Under the pieces are notes generated by a model, which searched no databases, was not told the origin of the DNA, and saw nothing but the letters and a program-made list of their open reading frames with translations. Shown piece by piece: positions 9,936 through 21,448 of a stretch of 64,000 nt of DNA. The DNA comes from Dactylorhiza incarnata (taxonomy: Eukaryota > Streptophyta > Magnoliopsida > Asparagales > Orchidaceae), in NCBI GenBank assembly GCA_033032865.1, contig JAWHQI010000258.1, forward strand, positions 62,001-126,000, read 5' to 3'. Position numbers and translations under genes: made by a program. Position 1 is the stretch's first letter; every line of letters starts with the position of its first letter.

Positions 9936-10880
9936 TAGGGATGCAGGCGGTTCGGTTTGGGTCGGTTTAGACCCAAACCGAAACCGAACTAACAACCTTC
10001 GATTTTCGGTTGGTCCAAACCGACCCGACCCAAACCCATCTTGATTGATTTTTGACTGTTTGGTTTCGGATTTTTGTATGCTGCTCGTTCACAGAAAATC
10101 TACAAAATTTTAATGTATATTTTATTTTAAATATCTTCAAAACGGCTATGGCTATAGGCAATCAGGTCCATATGGCTGTTTTTCACTCTATTAAGCAAAA
10201 AACCTCCAATTAAACTAGTAGAAATTCAACTTTATCATGCAATAGAAGCCCTGAAGGAAGGGGAAAACCACTAGGCAAGCCTTCATTCTTGCTCCCATTC
10301 ACAAAGAGAGCAGCCTGCTCCGGCTAGAACAGAACGATCCAAACCATATCAATCCTAAGGCCATTACTCCTATTTATAATAGTTATTAACCGACTTAATA
10401 CTTATTAAATCGGCTCCAAGAAAATATGCTGAGTTTTCATTAACTGCCACATCTTTTTACAGTTGCATGACAGGCAATTCTGACAATGTTCTACACCGAA
10501 GCCATCAAAGCCAGACCGTGAATAATAGCCACATCTTTTTACAGTTGCATGACAGGCAATTCTGACTATGTTCTACACCGAAGCCATCAAAGCCAGACCG
10601 TGAATAATACGCACGAAAAGAAGAGGCACAGAGAAGCACGGTCCATAGCTCAGCAAATAAAGGGGAGGGGGCGACAGTACCGGTTGTGGAGAAGATATTG
10701 ATATAAATTTTACCATTTAATCAGTTCGGTTTGGTTTTGTTGGTTTCCAAAATTTGGAAACAGACCCGAAACGATATAGGTTCGGTTTTCCCATGCTCCG
10801 AACAGACACCGGACCGATCGGTTCGGTTCCAAAATCAGTGCAGTTTGGTTGGTTCAATCGGTTTTGGCTCCTCACCCGTA
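9936..10880. mobile_element. Non-autonomous hAT-like element, 945 bp
   Basis: The 8-bp duplication GATTTTAG flanks it at 9928-9935 and 10881-10888. The left end is TAGGGATGCAGG; the right end, reversed, is TACGGGTGAGG. Both sub-termini are rich in CGGTTCGGTTTGG-type motifs (9950-10070 and 10725-10865) in opposite sense. No ORF with domain similarity is present. Eight-base duplications and short TIRs indicate hAT. Confidence 0.75.
10446..10609. repeat. 82-bp tandem duplication
   Basis: Two adjacent copies (10446-10527 and 10528-10609) starting GCCACATCTTTTTACAG differ at only a base or so and then part at the last few bases. The near identity inside an otherwise diverged element suggests a recent local duplication. 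Confidence 0.9.
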
Positions 10881-10888
10881 GATTTTAG

Positions 10889-11169
10889 TTGTTTAGTATT
10901 TTACTGCTTTTGTGCGGAAATCAAAAATATTATGGAAAAACAATAAAATAATCTGAAGTGATAACTCCTTATAATACAAAATTTTGTTACCTATGATCCA
11001 ATTCATGTCCAAACATCCTCCTTCAAATATTATTTCATCACACTCTAAACCAAAACAGGGTGGCTACGCAAAAGGTTCCCATCTGACATTTGGGCATGGA
11101 GGGCTCGACCCTTCATTAGATCTACTGACTTAGTTAAACTACGTCATTACTAACCTGGCGTTCCCTCGC
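10889..11169. other. Unassigned spacer
   Basis: No ORF, repeat end or RNA-like feature was recognised between the hAT-like element and the Gypsy remnant. Confidence 0.5.
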
Positions 11170-12760
11170 CAAAGTGTCGATCCAACGCTATGACTGCCGC
11201 ACTCGAGCAATGTGTATGTGGACGACGACAAATTGGATCCTGATGCGTATGTCGATGAGCACATCACCCCAGCCTCGACCTTCCGCCAGACCAACTTGCG
11301 TCTACCTCCGTACTCACAATCCCAAACCACCCAACCATGGACATCACTCTCCTTTTTGAGGCTAAGTTCACCATCAAATCCACCACCCATACCAGACCAC
11401 CACATAAATTCCCTTTCCACGACTACCACACCACTCATACTGAACCTCCACATCGACCAAATTGTAACCTCTACCCATTATCAATCTAACCAAGAGTACA
11501 GTGACTTGTGTGGTAAAAGTGATTTGTTTTCGTTACAATCAACCCGACTCCCCGACACGTGATTGCTCCAACAAGGAATTGTGGGCCTTGGTCTGTGAAG
11601 AAGTGAATATGGAAAATGTCAAGTCATTATAGGTGGAAGACAATCGACTCATCGAAGACTTAGTGACCTTCTTTCATTGCTTAAACCTTTCTATGTTCAT
11701 CCATGGGAGGGACCTCCAATCCCTATAAATGAAGTTAAAAGGCCTCTTGCACACTAGTACCATCCTAGTGATGATCAATTGTGAGGCGAGTCATAAATTC
11801 CTCTTCAGGACTCAGCGACTAAGTTAAGCATTCCCATGGAACCTGCTCCAAATTTCCGGGTGTACTTAGAAGACGGTCATCATAGAATTTCCATGCATTG
11901 GGCTTGGTCCCTCCTAGACAAGATTCCACGCTTTTGGTTTGGGAGGTATTAACGCCATTCTAGGTGTCAGTTGGTTGCAGACCTTGGGAGATGTGACTGG
12001 TCAATCATGACCTTTCACTTCATGACAACCTTTACACATTGGAGGGTGATATTTCTCTCACTCTTACAACATCCACTCCCCAGGCTAATGCCAAAACAGG
12101 TCAAGTGGAATGTTTTTGTGGCACCACGCTGACCCTCCATTCATAGTTGCAGCATCTCCATAGCTCTTTTATGCGGGTCTTTGTTGAGCAACACATGACT
12201 CTTAACAATATAATTCTTCTAATCCCCAACATCACATCTTGCATTGTCCAGTTTTATCTTTACGACAACATATAAAAGGGAAAGATTGAGTAGATCGTCA
12301 CCAAAATTCTCGCAGTCGGGATCATACGCACTAGCGCTAGTCCGTTCTCGAGCCAAGTCTTACTAGTATGGAAGAAAGACAGCTCTTGGCGCTACTACTA
12401 GGTTACCAAGAGTTTAATCACACCATTATCACAGATAAATATTTGATTTCATACATCCAAGAGCTACCCAACGAACTTCAAGGCGCCACTCTTTTCAAAA
12501 TTCGGTCTTTTCAGTGGCTACCACCAAACTCAGGTCCGCCTCAAGGACATCCATAAGATGACTTTCCAAACTCATGATGGTCACTACAAGTTATTGCCCA
12601 TGCCTTTTGGCTTTACCAACACCTTAACCATATTCTAATCCACCATGAACGACATCTTAATACCAGTGTCGAGTGTGTATCTATTTTTCTATGAAATCCT
12701 CATCTACAGTCGTTCTTGGCATGTGTACTTGTAGAAGCATATAGAGAGACCCTTGCCACC
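11170..12760 (+). pseudogene. Decayed Ty3/Gypsy gag-pol remnant
   Basis: Fragments in scattered frames keep the gag-pol order. A zinc-knuckle remnant (CFRYNQPDSPTRDCSNKEL) lies near 11520-11580. A protease-like stretch (NCEASHKFL, then INAILGVSWLQTLGDV) lies near 11770-12000. Reverse transcriptase pieces lie at 12450-12730 (IQELPNELQGATLF, then KMTFQTHDGHYKLLPMPFGF and FYEILIYS). RT residues are altered (FFDDIL has become FYEIL) and stops and frameshifts are frequent. RNase H and integrase were not seen. No LTR could be assigned. Confidence 0.75.
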
Positions 12761-13204
12761 CATCTACAATACCACCACTTTAGTGTCTTTGGGTATTTTC
12801 TTTCATGTTTGGGCATATTTATGGTGCACGCCATTAAGTCATGTAACTTCTATTAAAAGACTCCTTGGGCTAGAGGAAAGGTAAGCAATGAGTAAGTGTT
12901 ATGAAATATTTTCCTCTCACTATTTCTCTCTTCCTCTTGTCAATCGGTTAGGGTTGATCAAGGCTCCCCCTTTCTCATCCTCCTTTGTCCCATATTTAGG
13001 TAAGCATGACTCCCTTGTACCTCTGCCACCCTCACCATCATTGGCCAACCATCTGATGAATCACCACCACCCAACAGAAGCACATAACACTCACTTTAAG
13101 AAGAGTCTATAGTTGGTCGGCTGCTCCAGTGCCTTCTCTTATCTTCCTTGCATTTATTGCTGATTTGCATATTGATAGTAGTAACAATTTCTAGTTATGA
13201 GAAG
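12761..13204. other. Unassigned sequence after the Gypsy remnant
   Basis: The interval contains one 74-codon ORF (12888-13112) with no recognisable domain. It may be further decayed retrotransposon sequence. Confidence 0.4.
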
Positions 13205-13390
13205 AATAAGCTCTAAACGGAGGACGCCGAAGAATCTCAAGCGAAGAGGTCCTAGCAGCATCACAACAGAGAATCACGCAGGGAAGGAGATGAACAGAAA
13301 AACAAAAGTTCAAAATTACATTTATGCTATGTTCTTTTACAGTTGGACCTTTATATAGCCTTACAACTCAACATTTAGATTGTTACCGTT
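13205..13390 (-). repeat. Leader/LTR-end fragment shared with 42300-42440
   Basis: GCAGGGAAGGAGATGAACAG, the following A-rich stretch and TATATAG recur at 42376-42437 with similar flanks (GGAGGA, GAGATCCTAG or GAGGTCCTAG). At 42300-42440 this block lies just upstream of a minus-strand Gypsy gag, so it is probably an LTR end or leader of that family. This copy has lost its coding partner. Confidence 0.5.
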
Positions 13391-13399
13391 GAAGTAATA

Positions 13400-13677
13400 T
13401 GTATAAAGGCCGAGCGGTTACCCTTGTGTAGCTAGCTGCCTGGTGTTGCTGCTCTGTATAAGGATCGGCGGTTACCCTTGTGAAACCGCCCCGTGTTGCT
13501 GCTGTTATAGTCTGGGCGGTTACCTGTATTGTAACTGCTCGATGTATTTAGCCTTACATTGTCATTTGTACATTCTATCACCTCCTCTATTATATATAAA
13601 GAGGGGTGCACTCATGTAATAAGTAAATTTCTGGAGAATTAAAATAAATATTTTTATTTGGATTTTGGATTTTTACA
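13400..13677 (+). repeat. 5' LTR of a Ty1/Copia element with adjacent PBS
   Basis: The tentative start is TGTATAAAGG. The end, TTTTTACA at 13677, is followed directly by TGGGATCAGAGCT (13678-13690), one mismatch from the initiator-Met primer site TGGTATCAGAGC. Inside are a TATA box (ATATATAAAGAGGGG, near 13590) and three diverged GGCGGTTACCCTTGTG repeats. No matching 3' LTR was found downstream, because the element breaks near 17800. Confidence 0.7.
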
Positions 13678-14043
13678 TGGGATCAGAGCTAGGTTACGAC
13701 ATGCAAACAACTTCTTGAAACCGCCCACCCTACTCTGCGCGGACAGCTCTACTAAGACCACACACACCCATTCGTGTGGAATCCATGCGAATTTCACCTT
13801 TAAGCCAACTCCTCCTACCCCGCACTTCTCCTTGTGGGCCTTTCTTTGTCTCCGCCCACCCTCATATGTGTGGACTCCGCGCGGCCACCCTTTTTCAACC
13901 GCCCAAACTTCTCTCTGTGACCATTTCGCGCGGCCTCCCTTTTTTCAACCGCCTGAACTCCTCTCTGACCCGTGCAACGTGACTCCCCTTACCTTGGGCG
14001 GTCACTCTTCTAGTCCCAACAGTTTCCTTGTCGTCGGCCTGTC

Positions 14044-14890
14044 ATGAGCACCTTTGCGGGCTCTTCACTTGCCCCGGCTTCCCTCCCTAAAGTGCGGAAT
14101 GAACTCTGGGTTACTATTATTTCCCTCAGTGGGAAGAAGAATTTTGTGGAATGGGAGCACTCGGTGCGACATGTCCTTCAAACCAAAGGGATCCTTCATC
14201 ATATTACCAGTGCCCCCTACCGAACCTACGAAACAGTGGCTCCGTGATGATGGTCAGGTTCAGTCTTGGCATCTCAATTCTATGGAGATTGAACCCTACA
14301 GTATGGCCATGTACCACGAGACTGCCAAATCCATGTGGGACGAGCTTCAGTCCCTTTACTCTGGCCAAGATAGTATCCAACATCTCTTTGATATCTTACT
14401 CATCTCCAGGTGGTTGACCCTGGTGTGACTGGTGACCTGACTTCCTTTGTCACTACGTCCAAGACCTCGTTGAGGCATGACTTCGGCACCAGCCCCCTCG
14501 GATTTTACTGTTCAGCGCGCGCAGAAGGAGGATGTGGGCATTGCTCTAATGATGGCGCGGCTACCTCCCAATCTTCACAGTGTCCGGGCGACCATCCTCT
14601 CCTCTCCCACTGTTCCGTCTCTTTCTGACGTGTGCTCCATGATCCTCTGACGTGTGCTCCATGATCCTTAAAGTCACTCCGCCTCCAGAAGCCGTGATGC
14701 CTCCCTCTCCTTCCCTTCTGCACCACTCCCCAGTTATGCGTCCTCCTGGGTCTCGGGGTGGTCACAATGGTTCTTGTGATGGCATACGTGATGATCGCAA
14801 TCACTCCTCTTGGACGGACAATCGTCTGTGTACTTATTGTGGCCGCCCACATCATACTGATGCCACCTGCTTCAAGAAACATGGATTTCC
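14044..14890 (+). pseudogene. Copia gag with zinc knuckle
   Basis: An ATG at 14044 opens a gag-like frame (NFVEWEHSVRHVLQTKG) that shifts near 14210 to another frame with MAMYHETAKSMWDELQSLY and again near 14420. The CCHC knuckle CTYCGRPHHTDATCFKKHG is at about 14828-14884. At least three frameshifts separate the pieces. An 18-base repeat (CTGACGTGTGCTCCATGATC at 14627 and 14648) marks a small duplication. Confidence 0.8.
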
Positions 14891-15290
14891 ACCGTCGACA
14901 TCCAATACGCCACCTTATGCTTCTCCCGTCGTGGATGTTCCCTCCTCTCGCTCCGACGTTGACATCTTGCGCGAGGAACTTCGGTGGATGCTTACTCTGG
15001 CCTCTGACTCCGTCGCCTCAACTTCCAACGAAGGTATATCATGTTTTTCCCACAGTCCGATGTGGATAGTGGACTTTGGGGCTACTAACCACATCACCCC
15101 ACACAAACCTTCTCGGTATTCAGATATCTCTTCTCCGAAGTTTATCACGACGTCCATTGGCGATACCACCCTGGTCTATGATTCTGGAGATGTGTCTCAC
15201 ACTTCATCTCTTGTTCTCCGGTCTGTCCTTCATGTTCCTGGCTCTCAGTTTAATCGTCACTCTGTTAGTCGTTTAACTCGGGGCCTTTAG
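14891..15290 (+). pseudogene. Copia protease region
   Basis: WIVDFGATNHIT near 15063 corresponds to the Copia aspartic protease motif WIxDSGAT/SxHMT. The catalytic Asp is retained but the usual Ser is Phe. LRSVLHVPGSQFNRHSVSRL near 15218-15276 is the expected downstream block. The frame is open from 14652 to a stop near 15288. Confidence 0.8.
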
Positions 15291-15299
15291 TACTAACTC

Positions 15300-16195
15300 A
15301 AGTTATCTCCGTCTTCTTTTGTGATGCAGGATCGACGGACTCGAAATATCATTGGTGGGGGATGACTCTCTAATGGGTTGTACACTCTAAATTTTCCACC
15401 ATCGGTTCTCTCCTCCGTCACATCCACTGACTGGCACCGGCGTCTTGGACATGCTCCTCTGCCTATTCTCAAGCGGGCTCTTCCAGATTTTTTATTTATT
15501 TTCAATGTGAATCATGTATTTACGGAAAATAACATCGATCTATTTTTTCTCCTCACTGTACTCAGAGCACTGTTCCTTTTGATTTAGTGCATTCAGATAT
15601 TTGGAGCCCCTACAAAGTGGCTAGTTTCTCTGTCTATCGTTATTTTGTTACTTTTGTTGATGATCATTCTCGAATGACGTGACTGTATATGATGTGTGAT
15701 CGCTCTGAGTTGCTACGGATCTTTCACTCTTTTCTCGCTGAGACTAAAACTCAGTTCTCTCGCTCCCTTAAAATTCTTCTAACCGATAATGCTCGTGAAT
15801 ATACCAGTGACAGTGTTCAGGACACATGTAATACCATGAGCATAATCCACCAAACCTCATGTCCATATATGCCACAACAGAACGGGGTGGCCGGGCGGAA
15901 AAATCGTCACCTCCCCGAGATTGTCAGGTCCCTTATGTTCCAAATGCAGGTTCCTACAGTCTATTGGCATTTCACCGTGTCTACTGTATGCTACCTCGCT
16001 AATCACATGTCGTCTTTTGTTCTGAATTTTGTCATAAAGTTTTCCATCCTCTCTCCCAACACCTCTCCATTTACCCTAACACCTCGTGTCTTCGCCTGTG
16101 TCTGCTTTGTTCATCATCTTGGCCCTGTCGTGGATAAGCTAGCTCCCAGTGCGACCAAATATATGTTTGTTGGTTATTCTCGTACCTAGAGGGGC
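15300..16195 (+). pseudogene. Copia integrase
   Basis: A pre-integrase stretch (TDWHRRLGHAPLPIL) is at about 15428-15475. The core follows, with LTDNAREYTSD (second catalytic Asp, near 15780) and CPYMPQQNGVAGRKNRHLPE, including a Glu-equivalent region. Frameshifts interrupt around 15480-15690. The expected Asp motif (HSDIWGP type) is readable near 15590 as HSDIWSPYK. Confidence 0.8.
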
Positions 16196-16589
16196 TACAT
16201 CTGTTACTCCCCACCTCTTTGAAAACTTTTCACCTCCGCCAATATCACCTTCCTTGAAAATCAACCATTCCACCAATCTAAAACTCCTATCACCTCCTCC
16301 TCAGGCCTTCTACGTCCTCATGTGCCTACCTTCAGTAATTCTCCTACTCTGCTACCCACTCCTCCGGTTGTGCCCCCCCTCGTTACCTCCTCTTTGTGTC
16401 TACATACGCCAACGACCTCGTCTGATGCCCAACGGGAGTCGCCCCTGCCTACTGTTGTTTTGCAGGTCGTTGATCAGGCACCAGTCTCTACCGCTCATCC
16501 TCTTTAAAATTATGTCTCTTTGCATCGCTTATCGCCGGCGCTTCACTGGTTTGCGACCTCTTTGTCTTGTATTTCCACCCCTTCTTCTC

Positions 16590-17260
16590 TACAGGAGGCT
16601 CTCCAACATCCGGTGTGGCGGGCCGCCATGGATGAGGAAATGTCTGCCCTCTGGGCTAATCACACTTGGGACCTTGTCCCTCTTCCTTCAAGTCAGATGT
16701 GTTGGATGTAAGTGAGTCTTCACTGTGAAGCATGGTCCTGATGTGGCAGTTGAATGTCTAAAACTCATCTCGTGGCTCGTGGATTAACTCAGCAACACGG
16801 CCTCGACTACGAAGATACCTTCTCACATGTTGTAAAGTTGAACACTGTCCGGGTCCTGGTCACCTTGATTGTTCATCGACATTGGTCGTTACATCAACTC
16901 GACATCAAAAATGTTTTCTTGAATGGAGGCCTCGTTGAGACTGTCTACATGCAGTGGCCTCTTAGTTATGAGACCACGAGTGAGTCTCGTGTATGCCACC
17001 TCAAGAAATCTCTTTATGGTTTCAAGCAATCTCCTCGGGACTGGTTTGATAAGTTCAGTCGGGTTGTTCGCGTCACTCAGAGCTCGACTGATTTTTCTTT
17101 ATTCACTCGTCATTTCCCGACAGACACAGTGATTCTTTTAGTGTATGCTGATGATATTCTCATCACAGGTGATGAACTCAATGGTATAACTATGATCAAG
17201 AAACACCTGACATCCACATTTCAGATTAAGGATTTGAGGTCTCTCAGATAGTTTCTTGGC
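16590..17260 (+). pseudogene. Copia reverse transcriptase
   Basis: Pieces include WRAAMDEEMSALWANHTWDLV (16618-16680), LVARGLTQQHGLDYEDTFSH (16765-16825), LHQLDIKNVFLNGGLVETVY and the catalytic VYADDILITG near 17140-17170. The catalytic YADD box is intact, but there are frameshifts upstream of 16754. Confidence 0.85.
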
Positions 17261-17289
17261 ATCGAGGTGGCTCGTCGACCCGATGTCTC

Positions 17290-17795
17290 GTTTTGTCTCA
17301 ACGGAACTACTGTCATGACCTACTTCATGACGCCAGCTACTCTGGATGCAAGCCCGCTGATACTCATATGGATGCCAACCATAAACTCTGCACTCATGCA
17401 TCCGATTCTGATATACTCCTCCCTAACCCTGAGTACTATCGTTGTCTTGTGGGCAAGCTCATTTACCTTATAGTCACAAGACCTGATACATCCTTTGTCA
17501 TTGGGGTGGTCAGTCGTTTTATGCATGCTCCACGAATCTCTCATCTACAGGCTGTTGAGTGCATCCTCCGGTATCTGAAGACTACTCTGGGACAAGGGCT
17601 TGTGTATAAGCCCTCCTCTTTATTACTTGTTGACTACTTTGATGCTGACTATGTCGGTTCTCTTGGTGATCGATGTTGATTCACAAGTGGGTATTGCACA
17701 TACTTTGGTGGAAATATTGTCCCTTGCGGAGTAAGAAGAAAACTGTGGTTGCACGATCATTCGCGGAAGTTAAGTATCGATCAATGGCTTCCCGT
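17290..17795 (+). pseudogene. Copia RNase H, truncated
   Basis: YRCLVGKLIYLIVTRPDTSF and HLQAVECILRYLKTTLGQGL lie at 17437-17600, then DYFDADYVGSLGDRC, the RNase H DxDWA-type block, followed by a stop at 17677. The terminal AEVKYRSMA block (17765-17790) is in another frame. Homology ends there, next to the leader of the following element. Confidence 0.8.
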
Positions 17796-17799
17796 GTCC

Positions 17800-18059
17800 A
17801 CTTCTAGAACCCACACAACCCCCATTTCTCTTCTAGATCTCACTCCCAGACGCTCCAAACTCAAAAAAAATCGTGGAATCCTTCTACTCGCTGCTCGATC
17901 TACAGTCTAAGGTAAATTGTATTTTCTCTCCTCCACTCTAGATGAGGATGTCATGCACCCTAGTTTGTTCGTTCTCCTCCATTTCTTCTACATATGTCAA
18001 AATCAACAATATTTTGGGAATTACTCGCTTGTTACTACAGGATTACTCGTCGCCTCACC
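17800..18059 (+). other. Leader of the Athila-like gag element
   Basis: The sequence changes at about 17800 from Copia RNase H to a C-rich leader (ACCCACACAACCCCCATTTC) running to the first ATG of the next ORF. No PBS or LTR end could be identified, so the start of this element is uncertain. Confidence 0.4.
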
Positions 18060-19388
18060 ATGTCTACTTCCCGCCAACGTTCGGGCCGCCGCCGCCCGAA
18101 TCACTCTGCTGCGCTCGCTGTCAGAGTCCGCCCAAAAGTAGATATGCTCAGATTTGAGGACTTTGCTCACATTGCACGATTTGAGCAGCTCCGCTCAAAG
18201 AAATTTCAGGATTGTCGACGCATTGATTGAGATGTTTTGGAGCAAATTCGGCTAGCGAATGAAGTCCGTGGTTTCATTTCTCATAATCGTTGGGATGCAT
18301 TTTTTGCGATGGATGAGATTGGATACCGTGAGGTTACACTCGAATTCCTTTCGACTTTCAAAATGGATTCGAGTTATTATGCACTAGAAGGTGAGTCTTC
18401 CAATTATGATATTGACGCCACCATTTCCTTTCGTGTCCACACTTACACATATACGATCACTTTGCGTGAATTTACTGCTTTCCTACAGATATATGATGTT
18501 GATTTCCTTGATAGTCCGCTCTATCGTCACCTTCGTTACGATCTTCCTTATACCATAAACCTCGATATGATATGGTGGAGCATTGCAGATGGTTCACAGT
18601 GTGAGGCAAAGAAATCTAAAGCCTCTTCTTTGCACAACCCTGCCTTACATTACATCCACCACCTTCTGAGCCATACCTTGAGTGGGCGGGGAGAGAGCTC
18701 CGGCGTGGTCAGTCGCAGCGATATCGTATATCTCTATAGTATGAGAGAGCAATATCCTTTGCATCTGGGATACCTCCTTGCTTCCTTCCTCCGTCATCAG
18801 GTCGAACATGGTCGGGTGGGAACCATTGGTGTCGCGTCGTATATCACTAGAATCCTTAAGGGCATGGATTTGTTTGACAGCCTTCCACCAATGGCAGTGG
18901 CCGCTCCCACTGTCTCTATTTCCATGTCTACTCTTAGTTCACGACGGATAGTACGAGTGCGACTTGGAGCGCAAGGACCAGTTTACTATATAACAAGGCG
19001 AGAGGGAGAGGCAGAGAAAGAGGAAGAGGAAGCGCATGAAGTCCATCCACATGTCCACTATTCACCTTACGGTGCCTCTTCATCACACGTTACACAGCAG
19101 TCTTACGACGACCAGTTCGAGTCGTATGCCTTCTTCAGGCTAGATATGACTCAGCAACTTGATAGGATTTAGTGAAATGGGAGTCCATGACCGACATTTT
19201 TTTCTCATATTGACTACAATCAGGAGGAGATTTTGCGCAATCAGCGCGATTTGCAACAGTCATATGAGGAGTCTAGTCAGTGGACCCAGGATGCACTTTT
19301 TCAGATTTGTGACCGTTTTGACGTCGTTATGCCACCCCCACCCCACTCTTCTGGACGACGTCGTCGTGATCCACCACCATCATCCTGA
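18060..19388 (+). pseudogene. Athila-like gag/ORF1 protein with one stop and one frameshift
   Basis: Codons from ATG 18060 run MSTSRQRSGRRRPNHS to a TGA at 18228-18230. The same frame then continues to 19172 with FFAMDEIGYREVTLEFLSTF, ISFRVHTYTYTITLREF and a C-terminal Glu-rich segment. This matches the ORF1 (gag-like) proteins next to Athila/Tat-type Gypsy elements ('x-x-LEFLSTF ... ITLREFxxxL'). After 19172 the tail continues in another frame (EEILRNQRDLQQSYEESSQW, then PPPPHSSGRRRRDPPPSS) to a stop near 19387. It is a decayed gag-like protein and not a host gene. No pol was found after it. Confidence 0.7.
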
Positions 19389-21244
19389 TCGCCTCCTTTG
19401 GTTTAGTCTCTATGTTGTTTTAATTCATGTTCTATTGTTATGATGTACTTTCCATTACTATTCTGTTATTGTATAACGTATGCCCAACTAAAAACTATGT
19501 ATTTGTCTTTTATTACAGTGGATGCTCGTGTACGTTGATTTAGTTCTTACAAACTGCACTTCTACTCTTGTTTTATTGTGTTACTATAACCTACCTCTGC
19601 TTTATATTATTTGCAATTGGGACATTGCTAGATTTTGGTATGAGGGAGCAGACTTTTGAATTTACATATCCATTTTCTAAAAATAAAAATTATATCTCCT
19701 CTATATAATTTTACTCGGCCCACCGACTTTTAGTACTTATTTTCATTTTCAATACAAATTTTAAAGTTGCATTCTTACTTACTCCTACATACTAGCTACT
19801 TATGAACAAATGATTTTTAATTATTAAGGTGTGTCTGCTACGTTAAATAGATCTATCATAATTAGTTACCTAATTAACACATCCACGTCAATATTATTTG
19901 ATTGTGTAAGTTTTAATTTGCATAAATCATATTGATTTACGTGTAAATGTGATTATAAATATTTTGAAGTTTCCATATTTTATACTTTACTTGGATTTGA
20001 AATTTAATTCACATAGAAATTCAAGTGCCAATTTTAGAAACAGATTCTATTAGCCGATCAATTAATTTATTCTCGTGAATCGTAGATCTTGCTCTTGCAT
20101 ACTCTCAAAACATTTTCATAAAAATAGATTTTAGGTTATCAGAGATGATCTAGACCATCCTAGATTAGCTTGAGCCTTATTAACCTACCCTCCTTAGTTA
20201 CCTTAGTACCCTCATTTTGAGCTTACGCCTACTTTCCTTTGGATACCGACATCTTCACCAATTCTCCAAAAGTCAATCTTTCCACAACCTTACTAATCAC
20301 CACTTAAATTTATGATTTAAACTTGTTAAGTAAGCGGAGTACAACTTTGTGATCAATCACATCATTTGAGTTGCATTTTCTTTGATTGATCTCTTCTATG
20401 TGGGAGAGAGTTTATTGTTGTAATCTAATAATACTCTTTGCTCCCAAAAAAAGGAGAGAAAAAGAAAAGAATAGCGAACAAGAAAAAAGAGAGAAAGCAA
20501 GAAAGAGATTCACTATGTTTTATGCGTTTTTAATTGTATAGTATTGAAGATGTGCTTCGTGATTCATTAGTTTATTCATTAGATTAAGCGTATCTTTAAA
20601 TGGTGATGATTTACATTTGATATCATTGTTTAATCATACCGCCCAAGCCTAAAATCATCACCACACAAGCCCCAGTGATCTTTTAATCATTTCATTACAT
20701 TTTATGGATTGTAGTAGGAGTTTATAATAGCAAGCCTATGTCATTCATAATATATTTCGTGTCTATGAAGTGATTACTTTGAGAAAGCTAATATAATCTT
20801 ATTTAAGAATGTAGCGGTGAACTCAATGCGTGTTTTTCTTGGAATAATTGAACATGAGTAATGGAATGTTGATAATTTCAACTATTATTTAGCTACATTT
20901 AATCATAAATCATAATTGAGTTTCGTGAATTTTTTCCATCTTTCGAATCATTGAAAGTGATGTTAGATTGGGTAACATGCTTACTAGAAATATACTTAAG
21001 TAGTTGCATACTCTTATTCCTTATTTATTTATTTTGCTGTAGAAAAGTAAAAATCTAAATGCAGGGGTATTTGATAAATACAATATTACCAATTAATTAT
21101 AAGGTTTTTAAATCATATTTGCACCAATATGTTATCCAATTCACTCGTTATACTGTGTTTAATCTCGTTATATTCCTTATTTACTAAACTTTTATTAGAT
21201 CTTAACTTGATAAATCAACACATGAGTATTTTCGACGAGAAAAT
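19389..21244. other. Long AT-rich non-coding interior downstream of the Athila-like ORF
   Basis: No coding homology. Features seen: a purine-rich stretch (AAAAAAAGGAGAGAAAAAGA and on, 20445-20515) and AT-rich sequence throughout. It is probably the pol-less 3' interior of the same element, leading to the LTR-like sequence at 21245. Confidence 0.45.
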
Positions 21245-21448
21245 GATGGTTTTGTGAAGACTACAATCTACACGGTTTTCTACACGGGCTCAAACACGGC
21301 CGTGTCTAAAGACACGTCATCAACACGACTGAGTGCGTTGTTGTGTGCACCCTTTTCCAGAAGGAGCAAACAACATAGTAGGTCATGGGTAATTAACACG
21401 GCCGTGTGTCATGACATGTCCGCAGACACAGATATCAACACGATTGAG
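21245..21448 (+). repeat. First part of a probable LTR (Athila-like), split by Copia
   Basis: Contains ACACGGCCGTGT palindromes and about one and a half units of a ~150-bp repeat (GAGTGCGTTGT ... CAGACACAGATATCAACACG). The next unit lies at 38735 on the far side of the Copia element, so the two segments were contiguous. Preceding purines (CGACGAGAAAATGA) could be a polypurine tract. Confidence 0.55.

Larger units (their letters stand above)
13678..17800 (+). mobile_element. Decayed Ty1/Copia interior, 3'-truncated
   Basis: Copia order gag, protease, integrase, RT, RNase H is readable on the plus strand with many frameshifts and stops. The RNase H homology fades near 17790 and a different leader-like sequence starts, so the 3' end and 3' LTR are missing. 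Components are listed separately. Confidence 0.85.

Noticed and set aside
18237..19172. A host gene
   Set aside because: The in-frame stop at 18228 and Athila ORF1-like blocks indicate a retroelement relic.
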